Below are positions 16,769 through 25,024 of a stretch of DNA of 39,328 bases, one piece after another. The position numbers and the translations under genes were made by a program. Source of the stretch: Bdellovibrionia bacterium (GTDB lineage Bacteria; Bdellovibrionota; Bdellovibrionia; Bdellovibrionales; JAUICD01). The stretch's first letter is position 1. Each line of letters begins with the position of its first letter. Under the pieces are notes generated by a model, which had not been told where the DNA came from, made no database searches, and saw nothing but the letters and a program-made list of their open reading frames with translations. The stretch spans positions 1 through 39,328 of the forward strand of contig JAUICD010000032.1 in the NCBI GenBank assembly GCA_030427965.1, read 5' to 3'.

Positions 16769-16947
16769 TTGTGTTCTCCCTCAAAGTGATGATTCTCAAA
16801 TGGAAGTTTCGATAGTTTTTTGTAATGATCTTTTTGTGAAATAAATAAGGTTCGAATTAAAATTCCGATAAAACATAAAAAGAACAGGCAAAATGCGAAT
16901 AAAACTAAATCAGGATTTCCAGCAGAGCTTAAGGCTTCTTTTTTCAT
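16765..16947 (-). CDS. ccoQ: Cbb3 oxidase small subunit CcoQ-like protein
   Basis: A 60-aa protein with one membrane span (LVLFAFCLFFLCFIGIL) and a short cytoplasmic basic tail including DHYKKLSKLPFE, the usual architecture of CcoQ/FixQ. CcoQ stabilises the interaction of CcoP with the catalytic core. Assignment rests mainly on size, topology and position between ccoNO and ccoP, since the family is poorly conserved. Start and stop both overlap neighbours by four bases, the arrangement expected of a coupled operon. Confidence 0.8.
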   Translation of the reverse strand: MKKEALSSAGNPDLVLFAFCLFFLCFIGILIRTLFISQKDHYKKLSKLPFENHHFEGEHK

Positions 16948-19082
16948 TTTTCATCCTCTTCATTTTCGTTCGCATTTGGGGTTTGATCTATGCCTTTTTG
17001 TCCCAATGCTTGAAGATATGCAATAAGAGCCACAATCTCTCTGTCTTCAAGTCGATCGCTGTCAGCTCCTTGCTCTTGTAATTCTTTGGCAATTTGTTTT
17101 GCTTCTTTTTCAGCAAAAGTATCAGCGTTTCCTACCTGATCATCACTGTAAGGGACTCCGAGCATCTTCATAACAGAGAGTTTTCTTCTGAGGGATTGGA
17201 AGTCTGTTCTATTTTTAAAGAGCCATGGATAACTTGGCATAATAGACATTGAGATAACATCTTGAGGGTTGTACATGTGTTTGAAATGCCATAGGTGAGG
17301 ATATTTACCACCCACTCTTGCCAAATCAGGTCCTGTTCTTTTTGAACCCCACTGATAGGGTCTATCATACATGGACTCATTGATTGTGGACGGCTCTCCA
17401 AATCGCATAACATCAGATGGAAGTTTTCGAATCATTTGAGAATGACATGTGTAACAGCCTTCACGAATATAGATATCTCTTCCGGCAAGCTCTAATGGCG
17501 AGTAGGGGGCCACAGCTTTTTCTGAATTGACGTAGGCTCCAACTCTTAAAATTGGTAAAAATTCAATTACAGTCCCTACAGCAATAGCAATAAAGGCGAG
17601 TATGCTAAAAGCAAGCGCTGCATTTTCAAGTTTTCGGTGACCCGTTTCTTTTTCTGTGGTTCGAGTTTCAAGGGGCTCAGGGATTTTGATGTTTGGGCAT
17701 TCTTTTGAGCCAACCATTGTCTTGTATAAATTGTAGAACATCAAAAGTGCTCCGAGGATAAACAAAAGTCCTCCAAGAGAACGGACCCAATAGAGAGGAA
17801 CGATACGGGTTACCGTTTCCACAAAGTCGGGATAGGTCAAGCGACCTGAACTGTCGATATCCATCCACATCATACCTTGAGTGATGCCCGCAGCGAGCAT
17901 TGAAATGTAATAAAGAAGAATCCCGGTGATAGCTATCCAAAAGTGTTTAGTTGCTAAGCTCTTAGAGTGAAGTTCTGTGTTGTAGAGTTTTGGAACAAGA
18001 TAATAGATCATTCCAAATGTGAGAAACCCATTCCACCCAAGAGCACCTGCATGCACATGAGCAATAATCCAATCTGTATAATGTCCGAGTGCATTTACAG
18101 ATTTGATGGAAAGAAGAGGGCCTTCAAATGTTGCCATCCCATAGAACGTGATTGCTGCAACAAAAAATTTAATCACGGGATCTGTTCTAAGTAGGTGCCA
18201 AGCTCCTCTTAATGTGAGGAGTCCATTGATCATCCCCCCCCAGCTTGGAGCCCAGAGCATGACACTAAAAACAACTCCAAGAGTTTGAGCCCAATCTGGA
18301 AGTGCTGTGTTCAAGAGGTGATGTGGGCCAGCCCAAATGTAAATAAATATCAATGCCCAAAAGTGAATGATTGAAAGTTTGTAAGAATAAACGGGTCGGT
18401 TTACAGCCTTTGGGACGTAATAATACATAAGACCAAGAAATGGTGTTGTGAGGAAGAATGCAACAGCATTATGTCCGTACCACCACTGTACCATGGCATC
18501 CTGTATTCCTGCATAGATCGGGTAGCTTTTGAAAAAGGCGACAGGCACTTCAATTGAATTTGCAATGTGGAGTACTGCAACCGTGATAATTGTTGCTATG
18601 TAAAACCATATGGCGACATACATATGTTTTTCTTTTCGAATTTTAAGTGTCATAAAAAAGTTGATTGCAAAAACAACCCAAATGGCAGCAATAGCAATAT
18701 CAATTGGCCACTCGAGTTCTGCATACTCTTTACTCTGTGTAAATCCAAGAGGTAAAGTGATCGCAGCACTCACAATAATGGCTTGCCAGCCCCAAAAATG
18801 GATTTGACTGAGTTTGTCTGAAAACATCCGTGACTTACAAAGTCGTTGTGTCGAGTGATAGATTCCTGCAAAAATCGCATTTCCTGCAAATGCAAAAATT
18901 GCAGCATTTGTGTGAAGAGGTCTGAGTCGACCAAATGTCAACCAAGGGAGCTCGAAGTTGAAGAGTGGATTTGCCAGTTGTAGGGCGGCTAGAAGTCCTG
19001 CTAAAAAAGCAATTAGACCCCATAAGAGTGTGGCCTTTATAAATTGTCTTACAACTTGGTCGTCGTAATATAAGTTAGGCAT
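16944..19082 (-). CDS. ccoNO: Fused cbb3 cytochrome c oxidase subunits I and II (CcoN-CcoO)
   Basis: The terminal oxidase core, reducing O2 with high affinity. Residues 1 to about 455 are CcoN with 12 or so spans. His57 and His344 are low-spin haem b ligands, His342 is the haem b3 ligand, and His204, His254 and His255 bind CuB. Tyr248 sits in the YIWAGPHH motif at the place of the His-Tyr crosslink. Normally CcoN ends there. Here a charged linker (about 458-484) leads to the CcoO anchor span (484-512) and a cytochrome c domain with CYTCH at 543-547 and the axial Met in IMPSYPWL (Met615). The reading frame is uninterrupted across the junction, 712 aa, so this is a true fusion. AGGAG precedes the ATG, inside the end of ccoS. 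Confidence 0.95.
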   Translation of the reverse strand: MPNLYYDDQVVRQFIKATLLWGLIAFLAGLLAALQLANPLFNFELPWLTFGRLRPLHTNAAIFAFAGNAIFAGIYHSTQRLCKSRMFSDKLSQIHFWGWQAIIVSAAITLPLGFTQSKEYAELEWPIDIAIAAIWVVFAINFFMTLKIRKEKHMYVAIWFYIATIITVAVLHIANSIEVPVAFFKSYPIYAGIQDAMVQWWYGHNAVAFFLTTPFLGLMYYYVPKAVNRPVYSYKLSIIHFWALIFIYIWAGPHHLLNTALPDWAQTLGVVFSVMLWAPSWGGMINGLLTLRGAWHLLRTDPVIKFFVAAITFYGMATFEGPLLSIKSVNALGHYTDWIIAHVHAGALGWNGFLTFGMIYYLVPKLYNTELHSKSLATKHFWIAITGILLYYISMLAAGITQGMMWMDIDSSGRLTYPDFVETVTRIVPLYWVRSLGGLLFILGALLMFYNLYKTMVGSKECPNIKIPEPLETRTTEKETGHRKLENAALAFSILAFIAIAVGTVIEFLPILRVGAYVNSEKAVAPYSPLELAGRDIYIREGCYTCHSQMIRKLPSDVMRFGEPSTINESMYDRPYQWGSKRTGPDLARVGGKYPHLWHFKHMYNPQDVISMSIMPSYPWLFKNRTDFQSLRRKLSVMKMLGVPYSDDQVGNADTFAEKEAKQIAKELQEQGADSDRLEDREIVALIAYLQALGQKGIDQTPNANENEEDEK

Positions 19083-19084
19083 TT

Positions 19085-19261
19085 CTATTGTCTCCTAGTT
19101 TTTTGTTCTTCAATTGTTGGAAATTCGTCATCACTGAAAGGGATATGTGCTGGAGTTTCTAAATCATCAAACTGTTCATTTTTTACAGCGCTCAAATAGG
19201 CAAGGACAAAGAATACAACTAAGGTGATTGCCACAGGAATAGTCATGATCAATATATTCAC
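19085..19261 (-). CDS. ccoS: Cbb3 oxidase maturation protein CcoS
   Basis: A short gene read directly from the minus strand: 58 aa, starting at a GTG that overlaps the ccoI stop (GTGA) and ending three bases before the ccoNO ATG. It has one N-terminal span (ILIMTIPVAITLVVFFVLAY) followed by the CcoS hallmark AVKNEQFDDLETPAHIPF, matching the usual AVxxGQFDDLxxPAxRIL pattern. CcoS is required to insert haem and copper cofactors into CcoN. The tail is acidic and then basic (EEQKTRRQ). The ccoNO ribosome site AGGAG lies within its last codons. Confidence 0.93.
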   Translation of the reverse strand: MNILIMTIPVAITLVVFFVLAYLSAVKNEQFDDLETPAHIPFSDDEFPTIEEQKTRRQ

Positions 19262-21420
19262 GCAGTTTCTCTTTGGTTGAGTTTAAATAGAGTAAATCCT
19301 GTAACAGAGAGGGAGCTCAGTGGCATTAAAACAATAGCAACAAATGGGTTTATCCAGCCTGAGAGTGCCATGACGGCAAAACTGAGATTGTATATGCTAG
19401 ATAAAACAATATTAATTTGGATTGTAGAAACACATTTATTGGAGATTTTAAAGACATCTAATATTGGGCGAAGGTGTGAGCCAAGTAAATGGATACTTGA
19501 GATTTTGAAGGTTGTTTGGGCTGCTGATCGAGTCGAAATTGAAATATCTGCTTCACCCATAGCTAAAATGTCGTTTATTCCATCGCCTACGTAAAGAACT
19601 TTATGTTTTTTCATTAGTTCTTTCACAATGCTCATTTTTTCTTCTGGAGACTTACGTGAATATACATGACTGGGGTTTAGCCCTAAATCATTCCCTATCT
19701 TTTTTGAGGCTTGGGCTGTGTCGCCTGATAGTAAGAAGATCTTTTTACCCCACCTCGTTAATTCTTGAATCAGTTCTTTGGACTCAGTATTGGATCTGTC
19801 TGAGATATTAGCCTTGAGTAAGAGTTTGTCATCTTTGAAAAAACCAACCTGCCCGCTTTCACTGTCTAAGCGAGAGAGTCGGTATGAGTAATCATTTGTA
19901 GAGATTTCAACTCCATAACCTGGAATTTCCCTTTTTAAATTGTATGGAATTTCTTTTTGATGACCGACAAACCTCAGAAATGCCTTTGCTATGGGGTGCT
20001 CGCTTCCATTTTCTATTGAAAATAGAATTTTGTTTTCTTCAGAGGTTGGGTTTCTTGGTGACCATGAGATAATATCGATTTTTCCATCTGTTAGAGTGCC
20101 TGTTTTGTCAAAAATGATGCAATCACAGTCTTTGATTTTTTCAAGAGAAGAAGGGTCTTTGATAAGAATAGATTTTTTTAAAGCTTTCTTGATTCCCAGA
20201 CTGAGCGCAAGAGGGGAGGCGATAGCAAGTGCGCAAGGGCAGGCTATAACAAGAAGAGCAAGAAGACGATTTATGATGTCGACTCCTCCAAAATGCTGCG
20301 CTAAAAAGAAATATCCAATTGCCAAAATAACGACACATATAGTTAGCCAGTGTGCGCCCTTGTCGGTGAGGGTCGTTAGAGGAGTTCGTTCCAATAAAGA
20401 GCGATTCAGCATCCTTACCAACTCATGAATTCGAGATTCATCGACCCTTTTTGAGGCTTGAATTTTTATCTCTTTCAATGTTTTCATCCCAGCAAATACA
20501 GGATCCCATTTAAACAATAAAGTAGGCAAACTTTCGCCACTAAAAATTGAATTGTCGACCTCAGACGCTGCATCTAACAGTTTTCCATCTACGGGCACAT
20601 ACTTATTGGGTCCAATAACGACAACATCTCCGATTTGTACCTTTTCAGAGGAGATTTGCTGTTCTTTGCCTTTTCTTATAACTTTTATGAGTTGAGTTTG
20701 TAGTACATCTGAGACGGCTACGGGGTTGAGGTGTTTGTCTTGTACACGCATAACAAGATAGCGGCTTCCTAAAATAAAAAAGACAAACATAGAAATAGAA
20801 TCAAAGTAGACTTCACCTGTATCGCGTAAAAGATTGTAGTAGCTAAGTGAGCTTCCTAGTACAACAGCTAGAGCAATAGGGGTGTCGACGGATATCCGTC
20901 TTTTAAATACCGATATGGCAGAGTTCTTAATAATAGGCCAAGCGCAAAAAGTAATAATAGGTAAAAATAGAGTGGCTCCGATCCAATCAAATGGTTTTGC
21001 AAATTCGGTGGAGGCTGCTCCCAAATAGTTAGCAAATGAAAGAAGCATAATATTTCCGGCGCATGCCCCAGCAACTCCAATCCTTGAGAGTTGGTGTCTA
21101 TTGCGAATAAGAGAGTTTTTTTGAGTATCACCACGAGAGAGTAGGCGAATATCAAATCCTAAGCTCTGGACAATTTCCATAAATCCTTTGGGATCAAAGT
21201 CTTCAGAGGCTAAGGTACTGACTTGGTTTCGACTGAAGTCGACTTTAAGATCTGTTAGATTTGAAAAATTTCCAGCGACATCTTGGATTTTGCGAACGCA
21301 TGAAACACAATGCATCCCTTCTACACTAAATTCGTATTTGATTGGGACGAGTGAGCTGTCCAATTGAACCTTCTTGATGAATATATCGAGTCTGAAGTTG
21401 AATCCTAGATTAAGGTACAT
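19258..21420 (-). CDS. ccoI: Copper-transporting P1B-type ATPase CcoI (FixI)
   Basis: This ATPase exports copper to the periplasm for assembly of the cbb3 oxidase CuB centre. The 720-aa protein has an N-terminal heavy-metal domain with GMHCVSC (Cys38, Cys41) and an actuator SGES at 294-297. The CPC ion-path motif is at 394-396, the phosphorylated Asp438 in DKTGTLT, SEHPIAKA near 477, and GDGIND near 630. The spacing and the neighbouring ccoS identify it as the CcoI rather than the CopA branch. The ATG at 21420 has no ribosome site. An in-frame TTG at residue 20 preceded by AGAAGG may be the true start, and would place the metal domain right at the N-terminus. It is first in the cco operon and divergent from the XRE gene. 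Confidence 0.93.
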   Translation of the reverse strand: MYLNLGFNFRLDIFIKKVQLDSSLVPIKYEFSVEGMHCVSCVRKIQDVAGNFSNLTDLKVDFSRNQVSTLASEDFDPKGFMEIVQSLGFDIRLLSRGDTQKNSLIRNRHQLSRIGVAGACAGNIMLLSFANYLGAASTEFAKPFDWIGATLFLPIITFCAWPIIKNSAISVFKRRISVDTPIALAVVLGSSLSYYNLLRDTGEVYFDSISMFVFFILGSRYLVMRVQDKHLNPVAVSDVLQTQLIKVIRKGKEQQISSEKVQIGDVVVIGPNKYVPVDGKLLDAASEVDNSIFSGESLPTLLFKWDPVFAGMKTLKEIKIQASKRVDESRIHELVRMLNRSLLERTPLTTLTDKGAHWLTICVVILAIGYFFLAQHFGGVDIINRLLALLVIACPCALAIASPLALSLGIKKALKKSILIKDPSSLEKIKDCDCIIFDKTGTLTDGKIDIISWSPRNPTSEENKILFSIENGSEHPIAKAFLRFVGHQKEIPYNLKREIPGYGVEISTNDYSYRLSRLDSESGQVGFFKDDKLLLKANISDRSNTESKELIQELTRWGKKIFLLSGDTAQASKKIGNDLGLNPSHVYSRKSPEEKMSIVKELMKKHKVLYVGDGINDILAMGEADISISTRSAAQTTFKISSIHLLGSHLRPILDVFKISNKCVSTIQINIVLSSIYNLSFAVMALSGWINPFVAIVLMPLSSLSVTGFTLFKLNQRETA

Positions 21421-21445
21421 TAATATTTAATTGATTACAAGAAAG

Positions 21446-21463
21446 ACGCCCCTTTAAAGGCGT
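21446..21463. repeat. GC-rich inverted repeat between ccoI and the XRE gene (candidate operator)
   Basis: ACGCCCCTTTAAAGGCGT pairs ACGCC with GGCGT around an AT core, and contains the perfect 10-base palindrome CCTTTAAAGG. It lies in the 43-base gap between the divergent ccoI and XRE starts, directly abutting the first possible XRE start codon. A related hairpin follows the XRE gene at 21764. An autoregulatory operator is inference. Confidence 0.4.
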
Positions 21464-21475
21464 ATGGTGGAAGCT

Positions 21476-21754
21476 ATGGAAACCGAGAAAAGAGTGCATC
21501 CATGCCCTCAATTTATAGGGGCACAAGTCCGATATTTTCGAAACAAGAAGGGCTTCACTCAGAAAGATCTCTCTGAGGCATCGGAAGTGAAACTTAGGCA
21601 TTTACAGGAAATTGAAGCTGGCCGAGTCAATGTGAAGCTTCGGACTTTGGGTTTTCTTTCTTTGGGGTTGGGGATTTTTCCCCATGTTCTCTTGACTCCG
21701 GTCCAGAAAAACCGAGATTTGATGTGCTCAGAATGTCAGCACATGCTGCCATAG
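21476..21754 (+). CDS. Small XRE-family HTH transcriptional regulator with CxxC tail
   Basis: The start at 21476 gives 92 aa; an ATG at 21464 (four residues longer) is in frame, and GGTGGA upstream favours 21476. GAQVRYFRNKKGFTQKDLSE begins a lambda-repressor-like HTH, with recognition-helix region EVKLRHLQEIEAGRVNVKL and a third helix pair GFLSLGLGIFP. The short tail ends MCSECQHML, a CxxC. With a Cys near the N-terminus (VHPCPQ) this could bind a metal or sense redox state. It sits between the cbb3 operon and nirK, facing nirK, and is followed by a hairpin. Regulation of either arm is inferred only from position. Confidence 0.8.
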   Translation: METEKRVHPCPQFIGAQVRYFRNKKGFTQKDLSEASEVKLRHLQEIEAGRVNVKLRTLGFLSLGLGIFPHVLLTPVQKNRDLMCSECQHMLP

Positions 21755-21763
21755 CTTAGGTTA

Positions 21764-21796
21764 CGCCCCCTTAGGGGCGCTCGGCCTTTTATCTTT
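21764..21796 (+). terminator. Candidate terminator after the XRE gene
   Basis: A six-base GC stem CGCCCC / GGGGCG with loop CTTA is followed, after a few bases, by CCTTTTATCTTTT. It begins ten bases past the XRE stop. The hairpin resembles the inverted repeat just upstream of the same gene, so a dual operator role is possible. The T-rich stretch is displaced from the stem, which lowers confidence in termination. Confidence 0.5.
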
Positions 21797-21812
21797 TAAA
21801 TTCCATATAAGT

Positions 21813-21839
21813 TTGACGTAGGCTTATGAGATACATCAA
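21813..21839. promoter_or_regulatory. Inverted repeat upstream of nirK (candidate regulator site)
   Basis: TTGACGTA and TACATCAA form an eight-base inverted repeat with one mismatch, separated by 11 bases, about 50 bases upstream of the nirK start. It does not fit the FNR/NNR spacing TTGAT-N4-ATCAA. The left arm could also serve as a -35 element, but no good -10 lies at the right distance. The regulator is unknown. Confidence 0.4.
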
Positions 21840-21888
21840 TATTAATTATTCTATTTTTTACGGGTTCTAAATCTGAAGGAGAGTACCT

Positions 21889-23298
21889 ATGAAACATGTT
21901 TTAGCTGCACTGATGGCATTGGGTTTGTTGTCTTCCATTGGCTGCAAAGATGGATCAACAATTCAAGGTGAAGAAGAGGCAGCTCTGACTTTTGCACCAA
22001 ACGTTCCTCCTCCAATTACGCGTAAGCATCCGACGAAAGTAGTTGTTAAATTAGAAACAAGTGAAGTTGTTAAAAGACTTGCTGATGGTGTGGAATACAC
22101 ATTTTGGACCTTTGGTGGAGAAGTTCCAGGGAAATTTATTCGTGTACGAGAAGGGGATCTTGTCGAATTTCATCTCAGCAATCACCCTGATAGTAAAATG
22201 CCACACAATATTGACCTTCATGCTGTTACAGGCGCAGGAGGAGGGGCGGCGTCTTCCTTTACTGCCCCTGGGCACACTTCAAAATTTTCATTTAAAGCGA
22301 TAAATCCCGGCCTTTATGTCTATCACTGTGCAACTGCTCCAGTGGGGATGCATATAGCCAATGGCATGTATGGATTGATTCTTGTTGAGCCTAAAGAAGG
22401 ATTACCAAAAGTGGATAAAGAGTACTACGTCATGCAAAGTGAGTTTTATACAAAAGGAAAGTATGGAGCTCCAGGCTTGCAGCCATTTAGCATGAGAAAG
22501 GCTCTTCAGGAAATCCCAGACTATGTTGTTTTCAATGGCTCTGTTGGCGCTTTAGCTGGTGATAAAGCTGTTGGTGCTGAAAAAGGAGAAACAGTTCGTA
22601 TGTTTGTTGGTAACGGTGGACCAAACCTTGTGTCTTCTTTTCATGTGATTGGAGAGATTTTTGACAACGTCTACACTGAGGGTGGAAGTGTCGCCAATCA
22701 CAATGTTCAGACAACATTGGTTCCTGCTGGTGGATCGGCTATTGTAGAATTTAAAGTGGATGTTCCTGGTACATTCATTCTGGTGGATCACTCGATCTTT
22801 AGAGCCTTCAATAAAGGAGCTCTTGGGATGTTGAAAGTTTCAGGCTCTGAAGAACTGGAGATTTATTCAGGGAAACAATCCGATGAGATCTATTTAGCAG
22901 AGGGCGGAACAATTCAAGAGGTTGAGGGAAAAAAACCAGCACCTCAGGTTGCTAAAAATAAAGAAGATCGCATTCAGTTTGGTGAGAGAATTTACAAGCA
23001 GAACTGTGTGGCTTGTCACCAAGCAAGTGGTCAAGGAATAGAGGGAGCTTTTCCACCATTAGCTAATTCAGATTTCTTGAATAAAAGTACAAGAAAATCT
23101 ATTGAAGCGGTTAAAAATGGCTTAAGTGGAAAGATTCGAGTGAACGGCGAAGAGTACAATGGTGTGATGCCTGCTTTGGGGTTGAGCGACGAAGATATAG
23201 CCAATGTGCTGACATATGTTTACAACTCTTGGGGTAATTCAGGTAAAGTTGTGAGTACGGGAGAGGTTCGAGCTGTTAGTAAAGATGTCGGCCATTGA
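21889..23298 (+). CDS. nirK: Copper-containing nitrite reductase with C-terminal cytochrome c domain, lipoprotein
   Basis: Reduces nitrite to nitric oxide in the periplasm. The 469-aa precursor has a lipobox (LSSIGC, Cys19), so it is membrane-tethered. All copper ligands are visible. Type 1 site: His106, Cys147, His155, Met160. Type 2 site: His111, His146, His301. The catalytic Asp109 and His252 are also kept. After the two cupredoxin domains (to about 325) and a linker, a class I cytochrome c domain follows, with CVACH at 373-377 and axial Met427 in GVMPALG. This would let haem feed electrons directly to type 1 copper, as in other tethered NirK enzymes. GAAGGAGA precedes the ATG. The nirV-like and SCO-like genes follow in the same direction. 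No nitric oxide reductase is seen in the window. Confidence 0.95.
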   Translation: MKHVLAALMALGLLSSIGCKDGSTIQGEEEAALTFAPNVPPPITRKHPTKVVVKLETSEVVKRLADGVEYTFWTFGGEVPGKFIRVREGDLVEFHLSNHPDSKMPHNIDLHAVTGAGGGAASSFTAPGHTSKFSFKAINPGLYVYHCATAPVGMHIANGMYGLILVEPKEGLPKVDKEYYVMQSEFYTKGKYGAPGLQPFSMRKALQEIPDYVVFNGSVGALAGDKAVGAEKGETVRMFVGNGGPNLVSSFHVIGEIFDNVYTEGGSVANHNVQTTLVPAGGSAIVEFKVDVPGTFILVDHSIFRAFNKGALGMLKVSGSEELEIYSGKQSDEIYLAEGGTIQEVEGKKPAPQVAKNKEDRIQFGERIYKQNCVACHQASGQGIEGAFPPLANSDFLNKSTRKSIEAVKNGLSGKIRVNGEEYNGVMPALGLSDEDIANVLTYVYNSWGNSGKVVSTGEVRAVSKDVGH

Positions 23299-23308
23299 TT
23301 GAGTTAAG

Positions 23309-24094
23309 ATGATTCAAGTTATTTTTTGGATTTTGCTTTTAGGCCCTCTTTGTGTTTTTGCAAGAGGGCCTTCTAGTATGGTAAAAATCGATGGGGGTGC
23401 CTTTACACCATTTTTTAATAAAGACAAAGATGGCAAGGACGTTCCAATTCAAGTTGAAAGCTTTTACCTAGATGTTACGCCTGTGACAAATTCTCAATAT
23501 CGAAGCTTTGTAAGAAAGCACGCAAAGTGGAGAAAATCCAAAATCAAAAGAGTTTTTGCAGATGACTCTTATCTTAAGCACTGGAAGAGTGATTTAAGTT
23601 TTGAAAAAAAAGAGAGCGAGAAACCAGTTCGATTTGTATCGTGGTTTGCAGCCTCGGCCTATTGTGAGGCTTATGGAAAGGAACTTCCAACGATTGTTCA
23701 ATGGGAATATGCAGCTTCTGCAGATGAAAAAGAGAAGTTGGCGACACACAAAGAAGAATATCGTCAAAAAATACTGGAATGGTATAGTCGACCAAGTATT
23801 GATCGTCTTTCTAATGTAAAGAGCGGAAAGAAAAACTATTGGGGAGTTTATGATCTTCATGGACTCGTTTGGGAATGGAATTTGGATTACAATGTGGCTA
23901 TGGTTACGGGAGAATCAAGAGAGGATTCGAGCTTGAATCGAAATCGATTTTGTGGAAGTGGAGCTCTGGGTGCGAAGGACAAATTGGATTATGGGGCTTT
24001 TATGAGGTTTGGTTTTAGAAGTTCCTTGAAAGGAAATTACACAGTGGGAAACCTTGGCTTTCGCTGTGCTAAAAAGATTGAGAGCAAAAAATGA
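23309..24094 (+). CDS. nirV: NirV-like formylglycine-generating-enzyme-family protein
   Basis: A 261-aa exported protein: signal peptide MIQVIFWILLLGPLCVFA, then an FGE/SUMF1 fold. MVKIDGGAFTPF opens the domain, VESFYLDVTPVTNSQYRSFV follows (the family's pattern of an aromatic-Asp then VTN.QY.FV), then PVRFVSWFAASAYCEAYGKELPT with the WxxAxAYCxxxGxxLPT motif, GVYDLHGLVWEW, and the terminal NLGFRCAK. The catalytic cysteine pair of true FGE enzymes is not evident, so the role is probably not sulfatase modification. Genes of this family named nirV follow nirK in Rhodobacter and other denitrifiers, with unclear function. It starts ten bases after the nirK stop and overlaps the SCO gene by four, indicating one operon. 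Confidence 0.85.
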   Translation: MIQVIFWILLLGPLCVFARGPSSMVKIDGGAFTPFFNKDKDGKDVPIQVESFYLDVTPVTNSQYRSFVRKHAKWRKSKIKRVFADDSYLKHWKSDLSFEKKESEKPVRFVSWFAASAYCEAYGKELPTIVQWEYAASADEKEKLATHKEEYRQKILEWYSRPSIDRLSNVKSGKKNYWGVYDLHGLVWEWNLDYNVAMVTGESREDSSLNRNRFCGSGALGAKDKLDYGAFMRFGFRSSLKGNYTVGNLGFRCAKKIESKK

Positions 24095-24666
24095 AAAAAC
24101 TCTTTATAGCTTATTTGGCACTACAAATTTCTTTACTGACTTTGCCACTAGTTGCAGAGTCTAAAGGCGCTTTTCCTGATGAATCAATATTTCATTTGGA
24201 GGCTTCTTGGAAAACCCATGATTCAAAAGATATTCAATTGAAAGATCTTTCAGGAAAGCCAACTGTGGTTGCGATGGTTTACACAAGTTGTAAATATGCT
24301 TGCCCGATGATCACAAACCAAGTGATGAAAGTTCGCAAAAAACTCTCAAAAAAGAATCAAGATAAGGTGAGATATCTCCTTGTTTCTTTTGATACATTAA
24401 GAGATACGCCTAAGGTTCTGTCGGATTATAAGAAAAAAAGAAAACTTGATGACAACTGGATGTTGTTAACTGGGAGTGAATCTGGAGTGCGCCAACTTGC
24501 CAATATGCTGGGGGTGAATTACAAGAAAACACCTGATGGTGAGTTTTCACACTCTAATATCGTGAGTTTAATTGATTCCAAAGGGGTTCTCTTAGAAGAA
24601 CAGGTGACTGGCTTGAGAGAAGATGTTGATAAAATTGCAGAGAAGCTGAAGGCTCTAATTAAGTGA
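24091..24666 (+). CDS. SCO1/SenC-family copper chaperone
   Basis: A 191-aa thioredoxin-fold protein with a signal peptide (MKKLFIAYLALQISLLTLPLVA). It has the SCO copper site CKYACP, a CxxxC-Pro motif near residues 68-73, and a distal conserved His in EFSHSNIV, so all three copper ligands are present. VVAMVYTSC and LLVSFDTLRDTP are standard family blocks. SCO proteins deliver or reduce copper for CuA or CuB assembly. With cbb3 (no CuA) and NirK as the local copper enzymes, the target is probably NirK or cbb3 CuB; that is inference from the operon. The start overlaps the nirV stop (ATGA), implying coupled translation. Confidence 0.93.
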   Translation: MKKLFIAYLALQISLLTLPLVAESKGAFPDESIFHLEASWKTHDSKDIQLKDLSGKPTVVAMVYTSCKYACPMITNQVMKVRKKLSKKNQDKVRYLLVSFDTLRDTPKVLSDYKKKRKLDDNWMLLTGSESGVRQLANMLGVNYKKTPDGEFSHSNIVSLIDSKGVLLEEQVTGLREDVDKIAEKLKALIK

Positions 24667-24854
24667 AGTTGAGTTAAGTTTGCTGGCTGTCGGGGCTGAG
24701 AATCCAAATGGAACACATAAATAATCTTTTTAATTTATAAAAGTGTATGACATCTAATAAGAAATTAAGAATTCTGAATTTTTACAAGTTGTAGTAGAAA
24801 AAAACAGAAAGAGTTTTTAATTCATCTTTGATGGGTTTGTTCTTTAAATGATGT

Positions 24855-24908
24855 GGCCTCTTGAACTCCACCTATCTAAATACAACTGATTGGTTCTGGG
24901 GCCTTTTT
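24855..24908 (+). terminator. Candidate intrinsic terminator downstream of the nirK operon
   Basis: GGCCTC pairs with GGGGCC (one G-T pair), and just inside GAAC pairs with GTTC, leaving a 26-base loop. Five T follow at once. It lies about 190 bases after the SCO-like stop, so it could close that transcript or end a small RNA. The large loop makes the call moderate. Confidence 0.4.
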
Positions 24909-24919
24909 GAGGAATTGGC

Positions 24920-25024
24920 ATGAAACCATACCAACCGGATAGACGGAGAGGGGGCTTTACGGGCTACAAAATTTGTCATTTGATCAATTGTTCGACTCAT
25001 GTAAATTCCCATAAATCTACGTAA
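24920..25024 (+). CDS. Possible 34-aa basic peptide
   Basis: An ATG with GAGGA seven to nine bases upstream opens 34 codons, beginning MKPYQPDRRRGG and containing two cysteines, before a TAA. There is no membrane span and no recognised motif. The ribosome site is better than that of many genes in this window, but such short frames arise by chance. It lies immediately after the candidate terminator at 24855. Conservation in related genomes would be the test. Confidence 0.2.
   Translation: MKPYQPDRRRGGFTGYKICHLINCSTHVNSHKST

Noticed and set aside
21429..21445. FNR-like half-site (TTGATTACAAG) upstream of ccoI
   Set aside because: Only one half-site is recognisable; the second half does not match at the expected spacing.
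21813..21839. FNR/NNR-type box before nirK
   Set aside because: The arms TTGACGTA and TACATCAA are 11 bases apart, not the four between FNR half-sites, so I list it only as an unassigned inverted repeat.
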